Shown: piece after piece, positions 53,158 to 61,720 of the stretch
Position numbering within the stretch: the stretch's first letter is position 1
How the letters are laid out: each line of letters opens with the position of its first letter
Assembly (NCBI GenBank): GCA_945621435.1
Contig: CALZBR010000002.1
Location: forward strand, 35,570 to 99,569
Source of the DNA: an uncultured Lachnospiraceae bacterium
GTDB lineage: Bacteria; Bacillota; Clostridia; Lachnospirales; Lachnospiraceae
Length of the DNA: 64,000 nt
Direction of reading: 5' to 3'
Notes under the pieces: model-generated
What the model was told of the DNA's origin: nothing
Seen by the model: only the letters and a program-made list of their open reading frames with translations
Database searches by the model: none
Position numbers and translations under genes: made by a program

Positions 53158-53805
53158 ATGAAAATCGCTATAGCAGGCAGAAAATCATCGACTGCCAATT
53201 ACATAAGATATGTTGCTTCCGCAGGTGCAGAAGCCATCGTGACGCTGAATCAGGGGGAAATCGCGGAATGTGATGCCCTGTTACTCCCCGGAGGCGGTGA
53301 TATCAATCCTGCCTTCTTCGGCAAAAAGAATTGCGGCTCCCGCAACATAGACACTGAACTGGATATCCTGCAGCTTCAGGCATTTATCTTATGTATGAAA
53401 AAGGGCATCCCGATTCTCGGAATATGTAAGGGAATGCAGATTATCAATGTTGGGCTCGGCGGAACTATCCTTCAGGACCTTCCCACCGCCTTCCTGCACA
53501 GATACGAAAGCTGCGATCAATATCACACTTCCCGTATCGCAGAGAACTCCTGGCTGGAAGCTCTCTACGGCAGAGAGCTTGTAATCAACAGCGCTCACCA
53601 TCAGGCCATTGATAAAGCCGGCAGGGGCCTCAGCATTGTTCAATACTGTCCACTGGACAACTGTCCGGAAGCCATCGCCCATGATTCCCTTCCCATACTG
53701 GGCGTACAATGGCATCCGGAACGCCTTCGGGAGAATAGAACTAACCTTTCCGGCGAGAAAGTTTTGCTTTACTTTTTGTCATTAATTCCTTCGTGCCATC
53801 AATGA
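53158..53805 (+). CDS. Class I glutamine-amidotransferase-like hydrolase (PuuD type)
   Basis: The 215-residue protein has the catalytic triad Cys90 (GICKGMQ), His186 and Glu188 (GVQWHPER), and the early LLLPGGGDINPAFF motif of the gamma-glutamyl-GABA hydrolase family. It probably frees glutamate from a gamma-glutamyl amine. The C-terminus, after WHPERL, is coded in DNA that is also the end of the minus-strand DUF2974 gene, so the tails overlap by 65 bases. It is divergent from the YfhO-type gene. No polyamine gene is nearby. Confidence 0.88.
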   Translation: MKIAIAGRKSSTANYIRYVASAGAEAIVTLNQGEIAECDALLLPGGGDINPAFFGKKNCGSRNIDTELDILQLQAFILCMKKGIPILGICKGMQIINVGLGGTILQDLPTAFLHRYESCDQYHTSRIAENSWLEALYGRELVINSAHHQAIDKAGRGLSIVQYCPLDNCPEAIAHDSLPILGVQWHPERLRENRTNLSGEKVLLYFLSLIPSCHQ

Positions 53806-54913
53806 CATTCCGGGTTTCCCGGACTAAGTTGTCCTTCATCTGTTCGGCGGCAATCTCAAAAAGAGATTTGATAACCGTTTTCAGGACTTCCCTGGTCTTA
53901 TCATCTACTTCTTTCAAAGCCGCAATAATGCCGTTCATACTGCGTTTCCACTCAGCCGTCAATTCAATCAGATCTTCAGCCTCCGAGGCGGAAATCAAAT
54001 CATATAGTGTGTCCACGAAGATTTTTAACTGTTTCTGATCCAGGGAAAGCACCCAGGTATTCAAGGTATTGTCCATGCGTTTTCTGGACTCGTATATACT
54101 CTCCACATGCTTCAAGTGATCCCCCTCCACCTGCCAGGTATAAGGATCATGCTGCATCAACCCGAAAGTCTTACTTTCCACCACCTGATATCTCATGTCA
54201 GATTCAAAAAGCATACCCACAAGGGAAGAATGGGGAAGTATTTTCACTACTCTGTCAGCGATCATGCGATAATTGATCTGATCCAGGACCTCCGGCCGGA
54301 ATCCGGGACCGTCCAAACTGTATATTCTGCAGATACGTTCCTGAATCACGGGGGTACAATTCATGGAGCTATAGACTGCCAGATTCCCCCCTTTGGAATG
54401 TCCCCCAACATACAAGGGACCATGAAAGCTCGTTGCCACTCTGTTCAAATAGGAGACACTGTATTCCTGACTGGGTACCGGATACAGAAAAGCCATATTA
54501 AAGTCTTCTTTCCATCCGACAATTGTCTCATCCGTGCCGCGAAATGCCACATAAACGGTACCGTCATCCAGCACAAAGGTGATGGCAGAGAACTGTGTTT
54601 CCCGCTGTTTCGCCACAAGATTGATGTAAAAGTTCATTTTGAGATTCCGATATCTTCTGCGCGAAAGCATACTTTCTATCAATGCCCTGTTTGATTCTTC
54701 AAATCTCACATCCGCAAACAGCTTCTCATAATCCGGGTGCTTTTTCAGACTTGCCAGGGATACTGCAGGTTTATTTTCTCCAAGCTGCGGCACCATACCT
54801 TCAAACTTCAGGTAACTCAGCTGACAGAGCGCAAGACTATCCACCTCTGTCATGGGTAATTCACGAAATGAATAATGTCCATATTTTTTTATATAATCAA
54901 TCACGGTTCCCAT
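53741..54913 (-). CDS. DUF2974 (Mbeg1-like) alpha/beta-hydrolase protein
   Basis: The 390-residue protein has the lipase-like nucleophile motif GGHSKGGNLAVYSS (about 180-193), which defines DUF2974/Mbeg1-like proteins of Firmicutes, and YVAFRGTDETIVGWKEDFNMAF before it. The C-terminal 100 residues are helical and Lys-rich. There is no signal. I start at 54913 (MGTVIDYIKK) with GAGGT upstream. The enzyme class is inferred; a substrate is not known. The gene ends inside the plus-strand amidotransferase-like gene. Confidence 0.87.
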   Translation of the reverse strand: MGTVIDYIKKYGHYSFRELPMTEVDSLALCQLSYLKFEGMVPQLGENKPAVSLASLKKHPDYEKLFADVRFEESNRALIESMLSRRRYRNLKMNFYINLVAKQRETQFSAITFVLDDGTVYVAFRGTDETIVGWKEDFNMAFLYPVPSQEYSVSYLNRVATSFHGPLYVGGHSKGGNLAVYSSMNCTPVIQERICRIYSLDGPGFRPEVLDQINYRMIADRVVKILPHSSLVGMLFESDMRYQVVESKTFGLMQHDPYTWQVEGDHLKHVESIYESRKRMDNTLNTWVLSLDQKQLKIFVDTLYDLISASEAEDLIELTAEWKRSMNGIIAALKEVDDKTREVLKTVIKSLFEIAAEQMKDNLVRETRNVIDGTKELMTKSKAKLSRRKG

Positions 54914-55004
54914 TGCAGCACCTCGTTTCACGCCACCCACAAGTTTCCCGACTTAACTCTATTCTACTACATATGTTTCAGAATGAAATATCCGGCAATA
55001 TGAT

Positions 55005-55031
55005 TTAACAATATTTTAACAAAAGTTAAGA
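55005..55031. promoter_or_regulatory. TTAACA repeats, possible PhoP box in reverse orientation
   Basis: On the plus strand TTAACA occurs at 55005 and 55016 (11 apart) and TTAAGA at 55026 (10 apart). This matches the Firmicutes PhoP hexamer and period, but the site faces away from the gene it precedes (DUF2974, 91 bases downstream on the minus strand), and the region is AT-rich. Weak. Confidence 0.3.
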
Positions 55032-55071
55032 TTTTTATTCTTTTTTGACCTGAACATGGGGTCTTTTCAAA

Positions 55072-55113
55072 ACGAAAAAGCCGATCAGAAATGTGACACA
55101 CTTCCAATCGGCT
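55072..55113 (-). terminator. Terminator of the citrate synthase gene
   Basis: AGCCGAT (55079-55085) and ATCGGCT (55107-55113) pair perfectly; on the minus strand the 3' arm runs into five T and then CGTTTTG. It lies 57 bases after the stop. The remaining 54914-55071 holds the DUF2974 upstream region with no further gene. Confidence 0.75.
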
Positions 55114-55169
55114 CTGATATCCAATATTCTTTTGTCCGGTCTCCCGCTCTTATCCCCGCTTTTCCCGAA

Positions 55170-56519
55170 TCACTGTCTGTCTTCCATCCTTTTATATTCT
55201 CTTGGCTGCATCACACTCTTGTAGGCAGGACGGATAATCTTATCCATATTGATAAGCTCTTCTATTCTGTGTGCACTCCAGCCGACGATTCTGGCAATCG
55301 CAAAAATAGGTGTGTAGAGTTCCAGCGGAATCTCCAGCATGCTGTACACAAAACCGCTGTAAAAATCCACATTTGCACTGACGCCCTTATAGATGCGCGC
55401 CTTCTCCGAAATCACCTCAGGTGCAATACGTTCAATCATGGAGTAGAGTGCAAAGTCCTTATTACGCCCCTTTGCTTCCGCAAGCTGCTGCACAAAACCT
55501 TTGAATACCTGCGCTCTGGGATCTGACAAAGAATACACTGCATGCCCCATACCATAGATCAATCCCTTACCGTCGAAAGCCTCTTTGTTCAGAATTTTCT
55601 TCAAATATGCCCTTACTGCATCCTCGTCTGTCCAGTCTTTAACATTCTTTTCGATGTCCCTCATCATCTCAACGACCTTTATGTTTGCACCACCGTGCTT
55701 AGGTCCTTTCAGGGAAGACAATGCAGCCGCCACAACAGAATAGGTATCCGAACCGGAGGAGGTGACCACGCGAGTGGTAAAGGTGGAATTGTTTCCTCCA
55801 CCATGCTCCATATGTAAGACCAAGGCAATATCCAGTACTTTCGCTTCCAGCTCTGTATATTTTTTGTCCGGTCTCAGCATCATCAACAGATTTTCAGCAG
55901 TGGAAAGCTTATTGGAGGGACGGTGTATGTACATACTTTCATCGTTCTGATAATGATTGTACGCATGGTACCCATAAACCGCCAGCATCGGAAATACACT
56001 GATCAGTCCGATACACTGACGCAGGACATTCTCTATGGAGGTGTCGCTGCAATTCTTGTCATAAGAAGCCAGGGTCAACACGCTTCTGATCAGGGAGTTC
56101 ATGATATCACTGCTGGGTGCTTTCATGATGACATCTCTGGTAAAATTGGTAGGAAGCGTCCGGTGTGCGATCAGAATATTCCGGAAATCCTCCAATTGCT
56201 GTTGCGTAGGCAATTCTCCGAAGAGAAGCAGATATGCCACCTCTTCAAATCCAAAATTCTTACCGCGGAATCCGTTAACAAGTTCTATGCAATTGTATCC
56301 GCGATACCATAATTTACCCTCACAGGGTGTCTTAACACCATCTATCATCTCAAAGGAATCAATCCTTGAAATATTAGTCAGACCGGTTACGACTCCGTTT
56401 CCGTTTTTATCACGTAATCCTCTCTGAACCTCATATTCATCAAAGAGCTGCGCTTCCAGCCTGTCAGCCTCTCTGCACAGCTGTGCATAATCCTGTATAT
56501 ATCCTTCATTTTTCTTCAT
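55170..56519 (-). CDS. Citrate synthase
   Basis: The enzyme joins oxaloacetate and acetyl-CoA. The 449-residue protein has the N-terminal beta-strand extension, the KLWYRGYNCIELV segment, His in LHMEHGGGNNSTF and the active-site GMGHAVYSLSDPRA (the family GHRVYKxxDPRA form, with Ala for Arg), which may tune substrate use between citrate and methylcitrate. Start 56519 with AAGGAGG upstream overlaps the end of the secreted protein gene by 14 bases. It is the last gene of a four-gene run. Confidence 0.92.
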   Translation of the reverse strand: MKKNEGYIQDYAQLCREADRLEAQLFDEYEVQRGLRDKNGNGVVTGLTNISRIDSFEMIDGVKTPCEGKLWYRGYNCIELVNGFRGKNFGFEEVAYLLLFGELPTQQQLEDFRNILIAHRTLPTNFTRDVIMKAPSSDIMNSLIRSVLTLASYDKNCSDTSIENVLRQCIGLISVFPMLAVYGYHAYNHYQNDESMYIHRPSNKLSTAENLLMMLRPDKKYTELEAKVLDIALVLHMEHGGGNNSTFTTRVVTSSGSDTYSVVAAALSSLKGPKHGGANIKVVEMMRDIEKNVKDWTDEDAVRAYLKKILNKEAFDGKGLIYGMGHAVYSLSDPRAQVFKGFVQQLAEAKGRNKDFALYSMIERIAPEVISEKARIYKGVSANVDFYSGFVYSMLEIPLELYTPIFAIARIVGWSAHRIEELINMDKIIRPAYKSVMQPREYKRMEDRQ

Positions 56520-57471
56520 CTGAAGCCTCCTTATTATTATTTTTCTTACGGGAACCGCCAAAGAACACCATCAGCAATACTATTGTAACCGCTGTAACCG
56601 CAAAGACAGCCCCTATCGTCACGAGGGTTATATTATTGCCGGGGGAGCTGCCGTCCTCATTGCTCTCTCCCTCCACATTGTCCTCGCCGTCATCATTGTC
56701 CTCGCCGTCCTTACCGGTCTTTTGATCCTCCGTAATACCATCCTTCCCTGCGGGATAAATCACTTCGGGAGCCAGGCTCAACACCCTGTCATCCGCCTCA
56801 ATATCGGTAGCGGAGGGAGCACTCAGGCACAACCAGACATTACGTATGCCTCGAAAGTAATTGATATATCCCCAGACTCTCCCCTCCGGATCTTTCCAGA
56901 ACTTTCCGCAATAGGCATTAATACCACCTGTTTCAGCCAGGTCTCCCACCTGTACCTCCTCAGCCGCGATCACACCGGAGCAGGGATAACTCCAGAAAGT
57001 TACTGTGGATACCTCCTTCAGCGCATCCTCATAAACAGGATCCATGCTTACAAACTCCTCACTGTACTTTTGTAAAAAAGCATTGTTATCCGGTATCGGA
57101 AAACACTCTGCCGTTCTGATCCAACCGATAATCTCGATTGTCTCGCCATGAGCTTCCGGGGACTTCAGCGCATACCATTCCTCTCCGCTCTTGTCCTCAT
57201 ATCTCCAGATTCCCTGTAGGATCGTCCCATTTTCATATTCTGTCTTTTTCTTCGCTGATTCCGGACTGCTGTATACAGTCAGCTTTCCCGCAGGGCTATT
57301 CACAAGAAAAGATTTGCTGACTTCCTCACATTCACTTTCGTGTTTCTTCAGGAAGTCATCCTTGTATTCAAGCTCAATAACCACATCAGCCCGTACCTGC
57401 TCCGGAAACAGCCCCACCGCCAAAGCGCAAGCTACCAATAGAACCGCTGCTGTTTTCTTAATTTTTCTCAC
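56506..57471 (-). CDS. Secreted, C-terminally membrane-anchored protein of unknown function
   Basis: The 321-residue protein has a signal peptide (1-28, ending VRADV), two small beta-rich units (about 50-120 and 150-225; the first with KLTVYSSPES and WYALKSPE, reminiscent of SH3-like domains), an acidic Glu/Asp/Gly linker (about 240-278) and a membrane segment (about 280-302) before a Lys/Asn tail. So it is tethered to the outer side of the membrane. Trp pairs in both units suggest ligand binding, perhaps cell wall. I do not recognise a named family. It overlaps the citrate synthase gene by 14 bases. Confidence 0.75.
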   Translation of the reverse strand: MRKIKKTAAVLLVACALAVGLFPEQVRADVVIELEYKDDFLKKHESECEEVSKSFLVNSPAGKLTVYSSPESAKKKTEYENGTILQGIWRYEDKSGEEWYALKSPEAHGETIEIIGWIRTAECFPIPDNNAFLQKYSEEFVSMDPVYEDALKEVSTVTFWSYPCSGVIAAEEVQVGDLAETGGINAYCGKFWKDPEGRVWGYINYFRGIRNVWLCLSAPSATDIEADDRVLSLAPEVIYPAGKDGITEDQKTGKDGEDNDDGEDNVEGESNEDGSSPGNNITLVTIGAVFAVTAVTIVLLMVFFGGSRKKNNNKEASDEEK

Positions 57472-57532
57472 CTTTTGCCATCCCTTCTGTCCAATGATTC
57501 GGACTTAACACATATTATTCAAAGTCTCTTTT

Positions 57533-57850
57533 CTATATCCACAAATTAATTACCAGACCCATACCAAAAGAAAAAAGATTGGCAAGTGCCGCAAACAAAA
57601 CCGGATATGGTATCTTTTCTCCCCATGCCCGATAACATAGTCCTTCTACTGTAAATGCCGATATTTCCAGCACAATTAAAACAGGCCATCCGGGAAACAT
57701 TGCATGAAAAAGCACTACCAAAGGGTTCGTCAGGAGGTTTACCAGCACAAACAAAAGCCAGTTCTTCCCCCGAAAGTGCCAGAGCAATGCCACACTGCCC
57801 TCCAGGAACAAAGTCAGAATTAATGAGAGTGCAAATTCAAGAAATACCAT
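57533..57850 (-). CDS. Small integral membrane protein
   Basis: The 105-residue protein has three or four hydrophobic stretches (about 5-22, 30-50, 55-75, 82-104) and little else. The first 14 bases overlap the end of the MFS gene, so the two are likely translated together. Homologous small proteins are known as hypothetical in Clostridia; function unknown. It may assist the MFS transporter. Confidence 0.7.
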   Translation of the reverse strand: MVFLEFALSLILTLFLEGSVALLWHFRGKNWLLFVLVNLLTNPLVVLFHAMFPGWPVLIVLEISAFTVEGLCYRAWGEKIPYPVLFAALANLFSFGMGLVINLWI

Positions 57851-58838
57851 TGGTATTACCCTTTCCGGCCTTACGAAGTCCGCAATACAATATCGGTATC
57901 GATATTACGGTTCCGATTCCCAAACAGACAGTAGTTAATCCGGACATTCCATAAAAAACCGGCAAAAATCCCAAAAACAATCCAAACGTCAATAATCCGA
58001 AAGAAAAACCCTTGATTCCCGGCATTAATCTCGCCACCGCCCACAATGTCAGCGGCATCGTCATGTTAAATAAAAATAATGCCGGAACACCAAACAATAT
58101 ATGTTTCCCCGCGAAAAAACAAACTGCTGCAAGTCCAAGACTTGCCATCGCAACCCTCATGGTTCCAAAACGGTCTGCCAGATATCCTCCTGCGGCCTTC
58201 CCTCCTGCCACAGCGCTCACCGCAAGGATTCCATGCTCAGCCTTCCAAGGTAAATCGGCAGCCAGCCCCAACAGGGAACGAAGTATGACAACCGCCAGCA
58301 GACAAAGAATTGCCGGAATAAGTCCCTCATTTCCTCCGGGCAGTTCCAACCCGGCATTTTCTGTTTTCCCGCCCGCCGGCAGTAAAACAAGGGCTGAAAT
58401 TCCCAACAAAAGACATATATATGGATCATATCCGTTTAACGCCCACTGACCGCCGAAATATACCCCAAAGGCTCCTGTCGAAACAAACAACCCCAGAGGA
58501 CCCGCTTTATCACCGCTCTCGTTCAACGTATTCAGACCCCCACCAACGTGAAAGGCGGCATTCCCCAGTCCGGCTGTCATGGCAGCAGGCACCCCGGCCG
58601 GCAATAGCCAGCCCGCCAGTACCAGGAGACACCCTGCCGCCGCAAAATACCGACATCTGCCTATCTTGTCAGCAACTAATCCCATGGGCATCTGTACTGC
58701 AAAGGCAAAAAAATTATATAATAGTATTACCATTGCCGAATTGCTCTGGGGACAAATTCGTCCCAATACTAATAAGGTACAGCCAAGATCCACCAGAAAA
58801 TGAACTACAGCATATCTTAACAATCGTACTTTTGCCAT
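57837..58838 (-). CDS. Major facilitator superfamily-type transporter
   Basis: The 333-residue protein has about 10 membrane segments, with a loop 2-3 motif QMPMGLVADKIGRCR (about residues 48-62) and a second related one (GGYLADRFGTMR, about 215-226), the two MFS repeat signatures. It is shorter than the usual 390-420 residues, with short termini. Substrate unknown. It is the first of an operon that continues with the small membrane protein, the secreted protein and citrate synthase. Confidence 0.82.
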   Translation of the reverse strand: MAKVRLLRYAVVHFLVDLGCTLLVLGRICPQSNSAMVILLYNFFAFAVQMPMGLVADKIGRCRYFAAAGCLLVLAGWLLPAGVPAAMTAGLGNAAFHVGGGLNTLNESGDKAGPLGLFVSTGAFGVYFGGQWALNGYDPYICLLLGISALVLLPAGGKTENAGLELPGGNEGLIPAILCLLAVVILRSLLGLAADLPWKAEHGILAVSAVAGGKAAGGYLADRFGTMRVAMASLGLAAVCFFAGKHILFGVPALFLFNMTMPLTLWAVARLMPGIKGFSFGLLTFGLFLGFLPVFYGMSGLTTVCLGIGTVISIPILYCGLRKAGKGNTNGIS

Positions 58839-59024
58839 TCCATCTCCGCTTCCCGACAGAATATTTTAATAAAATACTTTCGTTTTTCATAAATATACAT
58901 TCACAGTCAGTATTATACCGAATAAAAAAGCTCTTCGCAAGTCTTGTAATTCTTGTATTTCTTATTTACTTATGAAGAATCCGGCGGTAAAATAGTATAA
59001 AATCCGACAAAAAGAGGCAAAGAC

Positions 59025-59954
59025 ATGTATCATATCATCATCAATCCCGCATCCCGTTCCGGAAAAGGAATCAGGATCTGGGAAAAACAGGTGGAGCCTA
59101 TCCTACAGCAAAGAGAAGTTGCCTATTGTGCTTATTTCTCCAAGCATCCCGGAGATGTGGCTGCACTGACGGCAAAGATAATGGCAGACAGCAAAGAAAC
59201 TCCGGTACACTTCATCATATTGGGCGGTGACGGGACAATCAATGAAGCTTTGCAGGGCATCACCGATACCTCCCGTGCCGTAATCGGCTATCTTCCCACG
59301 GGTTCCAGCAATGATTTTGCCAGAGATCTGAGGATTCCCTCCAATCCTGCCCAGGCTCTGGAACTGATTCTCAGCTCCGGCAGGGAACAGGCTTTCGATT
59401 TGGGAACCGTGACCTATGAAGACGGAGAAACCCACCGTTTTGCGGTCAGCTGCGGTATCGGCTACGATGCTGCCACCTGCGAGGAGGTTCTCCGTTCCGG
59501 AATCAAAAAGATTCTTAACAAAATCGGGCTTGGGAAAATCGTTTATTTATGGATTGCCCTGAAGCAATTGATAGGCACAAAGAAAGTATCGGCAAAGATA
59601 ATTTTATCTGACACCACGGTATTTCAGATTGACAAGATGTATTTTACCGTCTGTATGCTTCACCGCTTCGAAGGCGGTGGGTTCAACTTCTGCCCTGAGG
59701 CAGATGCCACAGACGGTATTCTGGATATGTGTATGGCAGCCGATCTGTCAAAGCCAAAAGTCCTGATGGCACTGCCTTCTGCTTTTAAAGGAAAACACTA
59801 CCGTTATAAGGGAATCACCGGATTCAAAGCCCCGGGGCTTACCATTGAGACTTCTACTCCGCTCTGGGTACATACGGATGGTGAAGTTGCCAGAAAGAGC
59901 AGCAAAATCACAGTCTCCTGTGAACAACAGGCGATTCGGATCATTGTTCCTTAA
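59025..59954 (+). CDS. Diacylglycerol kinase-family lipid kinase
   Basis: The 309-residue protein carries the nucleotide-binding GGDGTINEALQGI and the early NPASRSGKG motif of the DagK/YegS family, a cytoplasmic enzyme that phosphorylates diacylglycerol or related lipids to return them to phosphatidate. GTGSSND-like YLPTGSSNDFARDL supports the class. Start 59025 has AGAGGC upstream. It ends 14 bases inside the convergent sfsA-mutY gene. Confidence 0.9.
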   Translation: MYHIIINPASRSGKGIRIWEKQVEPILQQREVAYCAYFSKHPGDVAALTAKIMADSKETPVHFIILGGDGTINEALQGITDTSRAVIGYLPTGSSNDFARDLRIPSNPAQALELILSSGREQAFDLGTVTYEDGETHRFAVSCGIGYDAATCEEVLRSGIKKILNKIGLGKIVYLWIALKQLIGTKKVSAKIILSDTTVFQIDKMYFTVCMLHRFEGGGFNFCPEADATDGILDMCMAADLSKPKVLMALPSAFKGKHYRYKGITGFKAPGLTIETSTPLWVHTDGEVARKSSKITVSCEQQAIRIIVP

Positions 59955-61710
59955 ACATTCCCTGTCTCATATTCAGCATTTTCGCATAGGCGCTGAAGGC
60001 GGAAGGAATCGGATACTTCTCTGCAGTTTCTGCGGGATCGATATAAATCCAGTCCGCCGCCTCCCCTTTCAGCTCACCATGTTCCAATTCATCGGCACGA
60101 ATCATGTATCCCTTCATATGCCATTCCTTATGTGTAAATATATGCTTCGTATCCGCAAGAGGCAGGATTCTGACCACCTTTATCCCGTTTTCTGCCAGAT
60201 ATGCCGTAACCTCCTCCGGGGTTCGATGTCCCGTCATCCCGGGAAATTCATACATCCCTGCCAATAAACCATGGTTCTTTCTCTTTTGAACCACCGTCTT
60301 GTTCTCATCACAGATCACTAAAACAGTCTTCTTTTCTACCGTCCGAGGGGCCTTTTGTGCCTTCTTGGGGTACTCTCTCTCCATGCCTGACAGATGAGCC
60401 TTGCAGATATCTTCCAGAGGACACCGGTCACAGAGCGGTGCCCCGTTAGGAATGCAGACGCAGGCTCCGATTTCCATCATTGCCTGGTTGAAATCTCCCG
60501 GTCTGTCTTCCGGTATTAGCTCCGCCAGATCCTTCTCTACCGAGAGCCTGACCTTCTCCTCCGAAATCAGCCTGTCATCCATCCTCAATCTGGAAAGCAC
60601 TCTGAGCACATTACCGTCCACTGCAGGATTAGGTTGTCCGTAGGCTATTGAAGAGATTGCACCTGCAGTATATCGTCCGATCCCGGTCAGCTTAAGAAGC
60701 TCCTCAAAATCTGACGGCATGACGCCGCCGTAATTCTCGATGATCTGTATCGCAGCCTTCTGAAGATTCCGCACCCGGTTGTAATACCCCAGTCCCTCCC
60801 AAAGCTTTAACAGCTGTTCTTCCCCGGTCTCTGCCAGCGCCCGGATATCCGGTAATGCCTTCATAAACCTTGCATAGTAAGGCTTCACAGCTTCCACCCG
60901 GGTCTGCTGCAGCATGATTTCCGACACCCATACATGATAGGGCGTAGGCTCCTCTCTCCAGGGCAGAACCCTACGATTGGCATCATACCAGCAAAGCAGT
61001 CTGCCCGGCACCTCCGCAAGGTCTGATCCTCGAAGGCGAATCGGAACAGGTCTGTTGATATGCAAAGTGTCAGCCCCCACCAAGCAGTCATAAGCAACCA
61101 TCTCCACACCTGCTTCTGCCGCACGACACAAGGCTTCGGCAAATTCGGGATGTATCTCCCGGTTTGGCTCAAACCACCTGACGTCCTGCATCTGAACCAC
61201 AAAAAGGACAAAGACCCGGTAGCCGTTCTTCTTTGCCTCAATCAGTTCTTCCACATGTTTGACTGCACGGTCCGAGGGCGCATCCGGAAAGCTGACCACT
61301 CCGTTCTCTTCCAGGGTCACTCCCTTCACTTCCAGGAAAATCTTTTCCTCCCCGTTCTCGATATAAAAATCGAATCTGGAATTGCCATATACCGTCTCCG
61401 GGCGTACCGCTGACAGTTCCGGAAACAGCTCCTTCTTTTTCAGCCATTCACCCACCACCTTATTCGGTGCCTGAGAGTCAATATTCACCAGACGTTTCCC
61501 CTTTTCCACTGCCACAAGATCATAGGCGGTGGAACGTTCTTCCCTGTCACTCTTAACCAGGTACACCAAAGCTCCAGGCTGCAACAACTCCTTACAGCGT
61601 CCCGTGTTCTTTACATGCACCTTCTCTCTTTTTCCGTTTATCTCCACATATGCGATAAAGCGATTCGGGCGCTCAAGAAAGCGCCCGCTTTGTATATTAT
61701 CATATCTCAT
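59941..61710 (-). CDS. Fusion of SfsA nuclease-like domain and MutY A/G-specific adenine glycosylase
   Basis: One 589-residue open frame contains two complete proteins. Residues 1-228 are SfsA (RFIAYVEINGKREKVHVKNTGRC in parts, SRFDFYIENG, FLEVKGVTL, FPDAPSDRAVKHVEEL). Residues 232-589 are MutY: WYDANRRVLPWRE, catalytic Glu264 in SEIMLQQT, HhH LTGIGRYTAG (341-350), Asp365 in AVDGNVLRVLSR, a [4Fe-4S] cluster with Cys419, 427, 430, 436, and a C-terminal MutT-like domain. No Met lies between 204 and 266, so MutY has no ATG start of its own. MutY removes adenine opposite 8-oxoguanine; SfsA proteins have nuclease activity. Confidence 0.9.
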   Translation of the reverse strand: MRYDNIQSGRFLERPNRFIAYVEINGKREKVHVKNTGRCKELLQPGALVYLVKSDREERSTAYDLVAVEKGKRLVNIDSQAPNKVVGEWLKKKELFPELSAVRPETVYGNSRFDFYIENGEEKIFLEVKGVTLEENGVVSFPDAPSDRAVKHVEELIEAKKNGYRVFVLFVVQMQDVRWFEPNREIHPEFAEALCRAAEAGVEMVAYDCLVGADTLHINRPVPIRLRGSDLAEVPGRLLCWYDANRRVLPWREEPTPYHVWVSEIMLQQTRVEAVKPYYARFMKALPDIRALAETGEEQLLKLWEGLGYYNRVRNLQKAAIQIIENYGGVMPSDFEELLKLTGIGRYTAGAISSIAYGQPNPAVDGNVLRVLSRLRMDDRLISEEKVRLSVEKDLAELIPEDRPGDFNQAMMEIGACVCIPNGAPLCDRCPLEDICKAHLSGMEREYPKKAQKAPRTVEKKTVLVICDENKTVVQKRKNHGLLAGMYEFPGMTGHRTPEEVTAYLAENGIKVVRILPLADTKHIFTHKEWHMKGYMIRADELEHGELKGEAADWIYIDPAETAEKYPIPSAFSAYAKMLNMRQGMFKEQ

Positions 61711-61720
61711 TGTTTCACCT

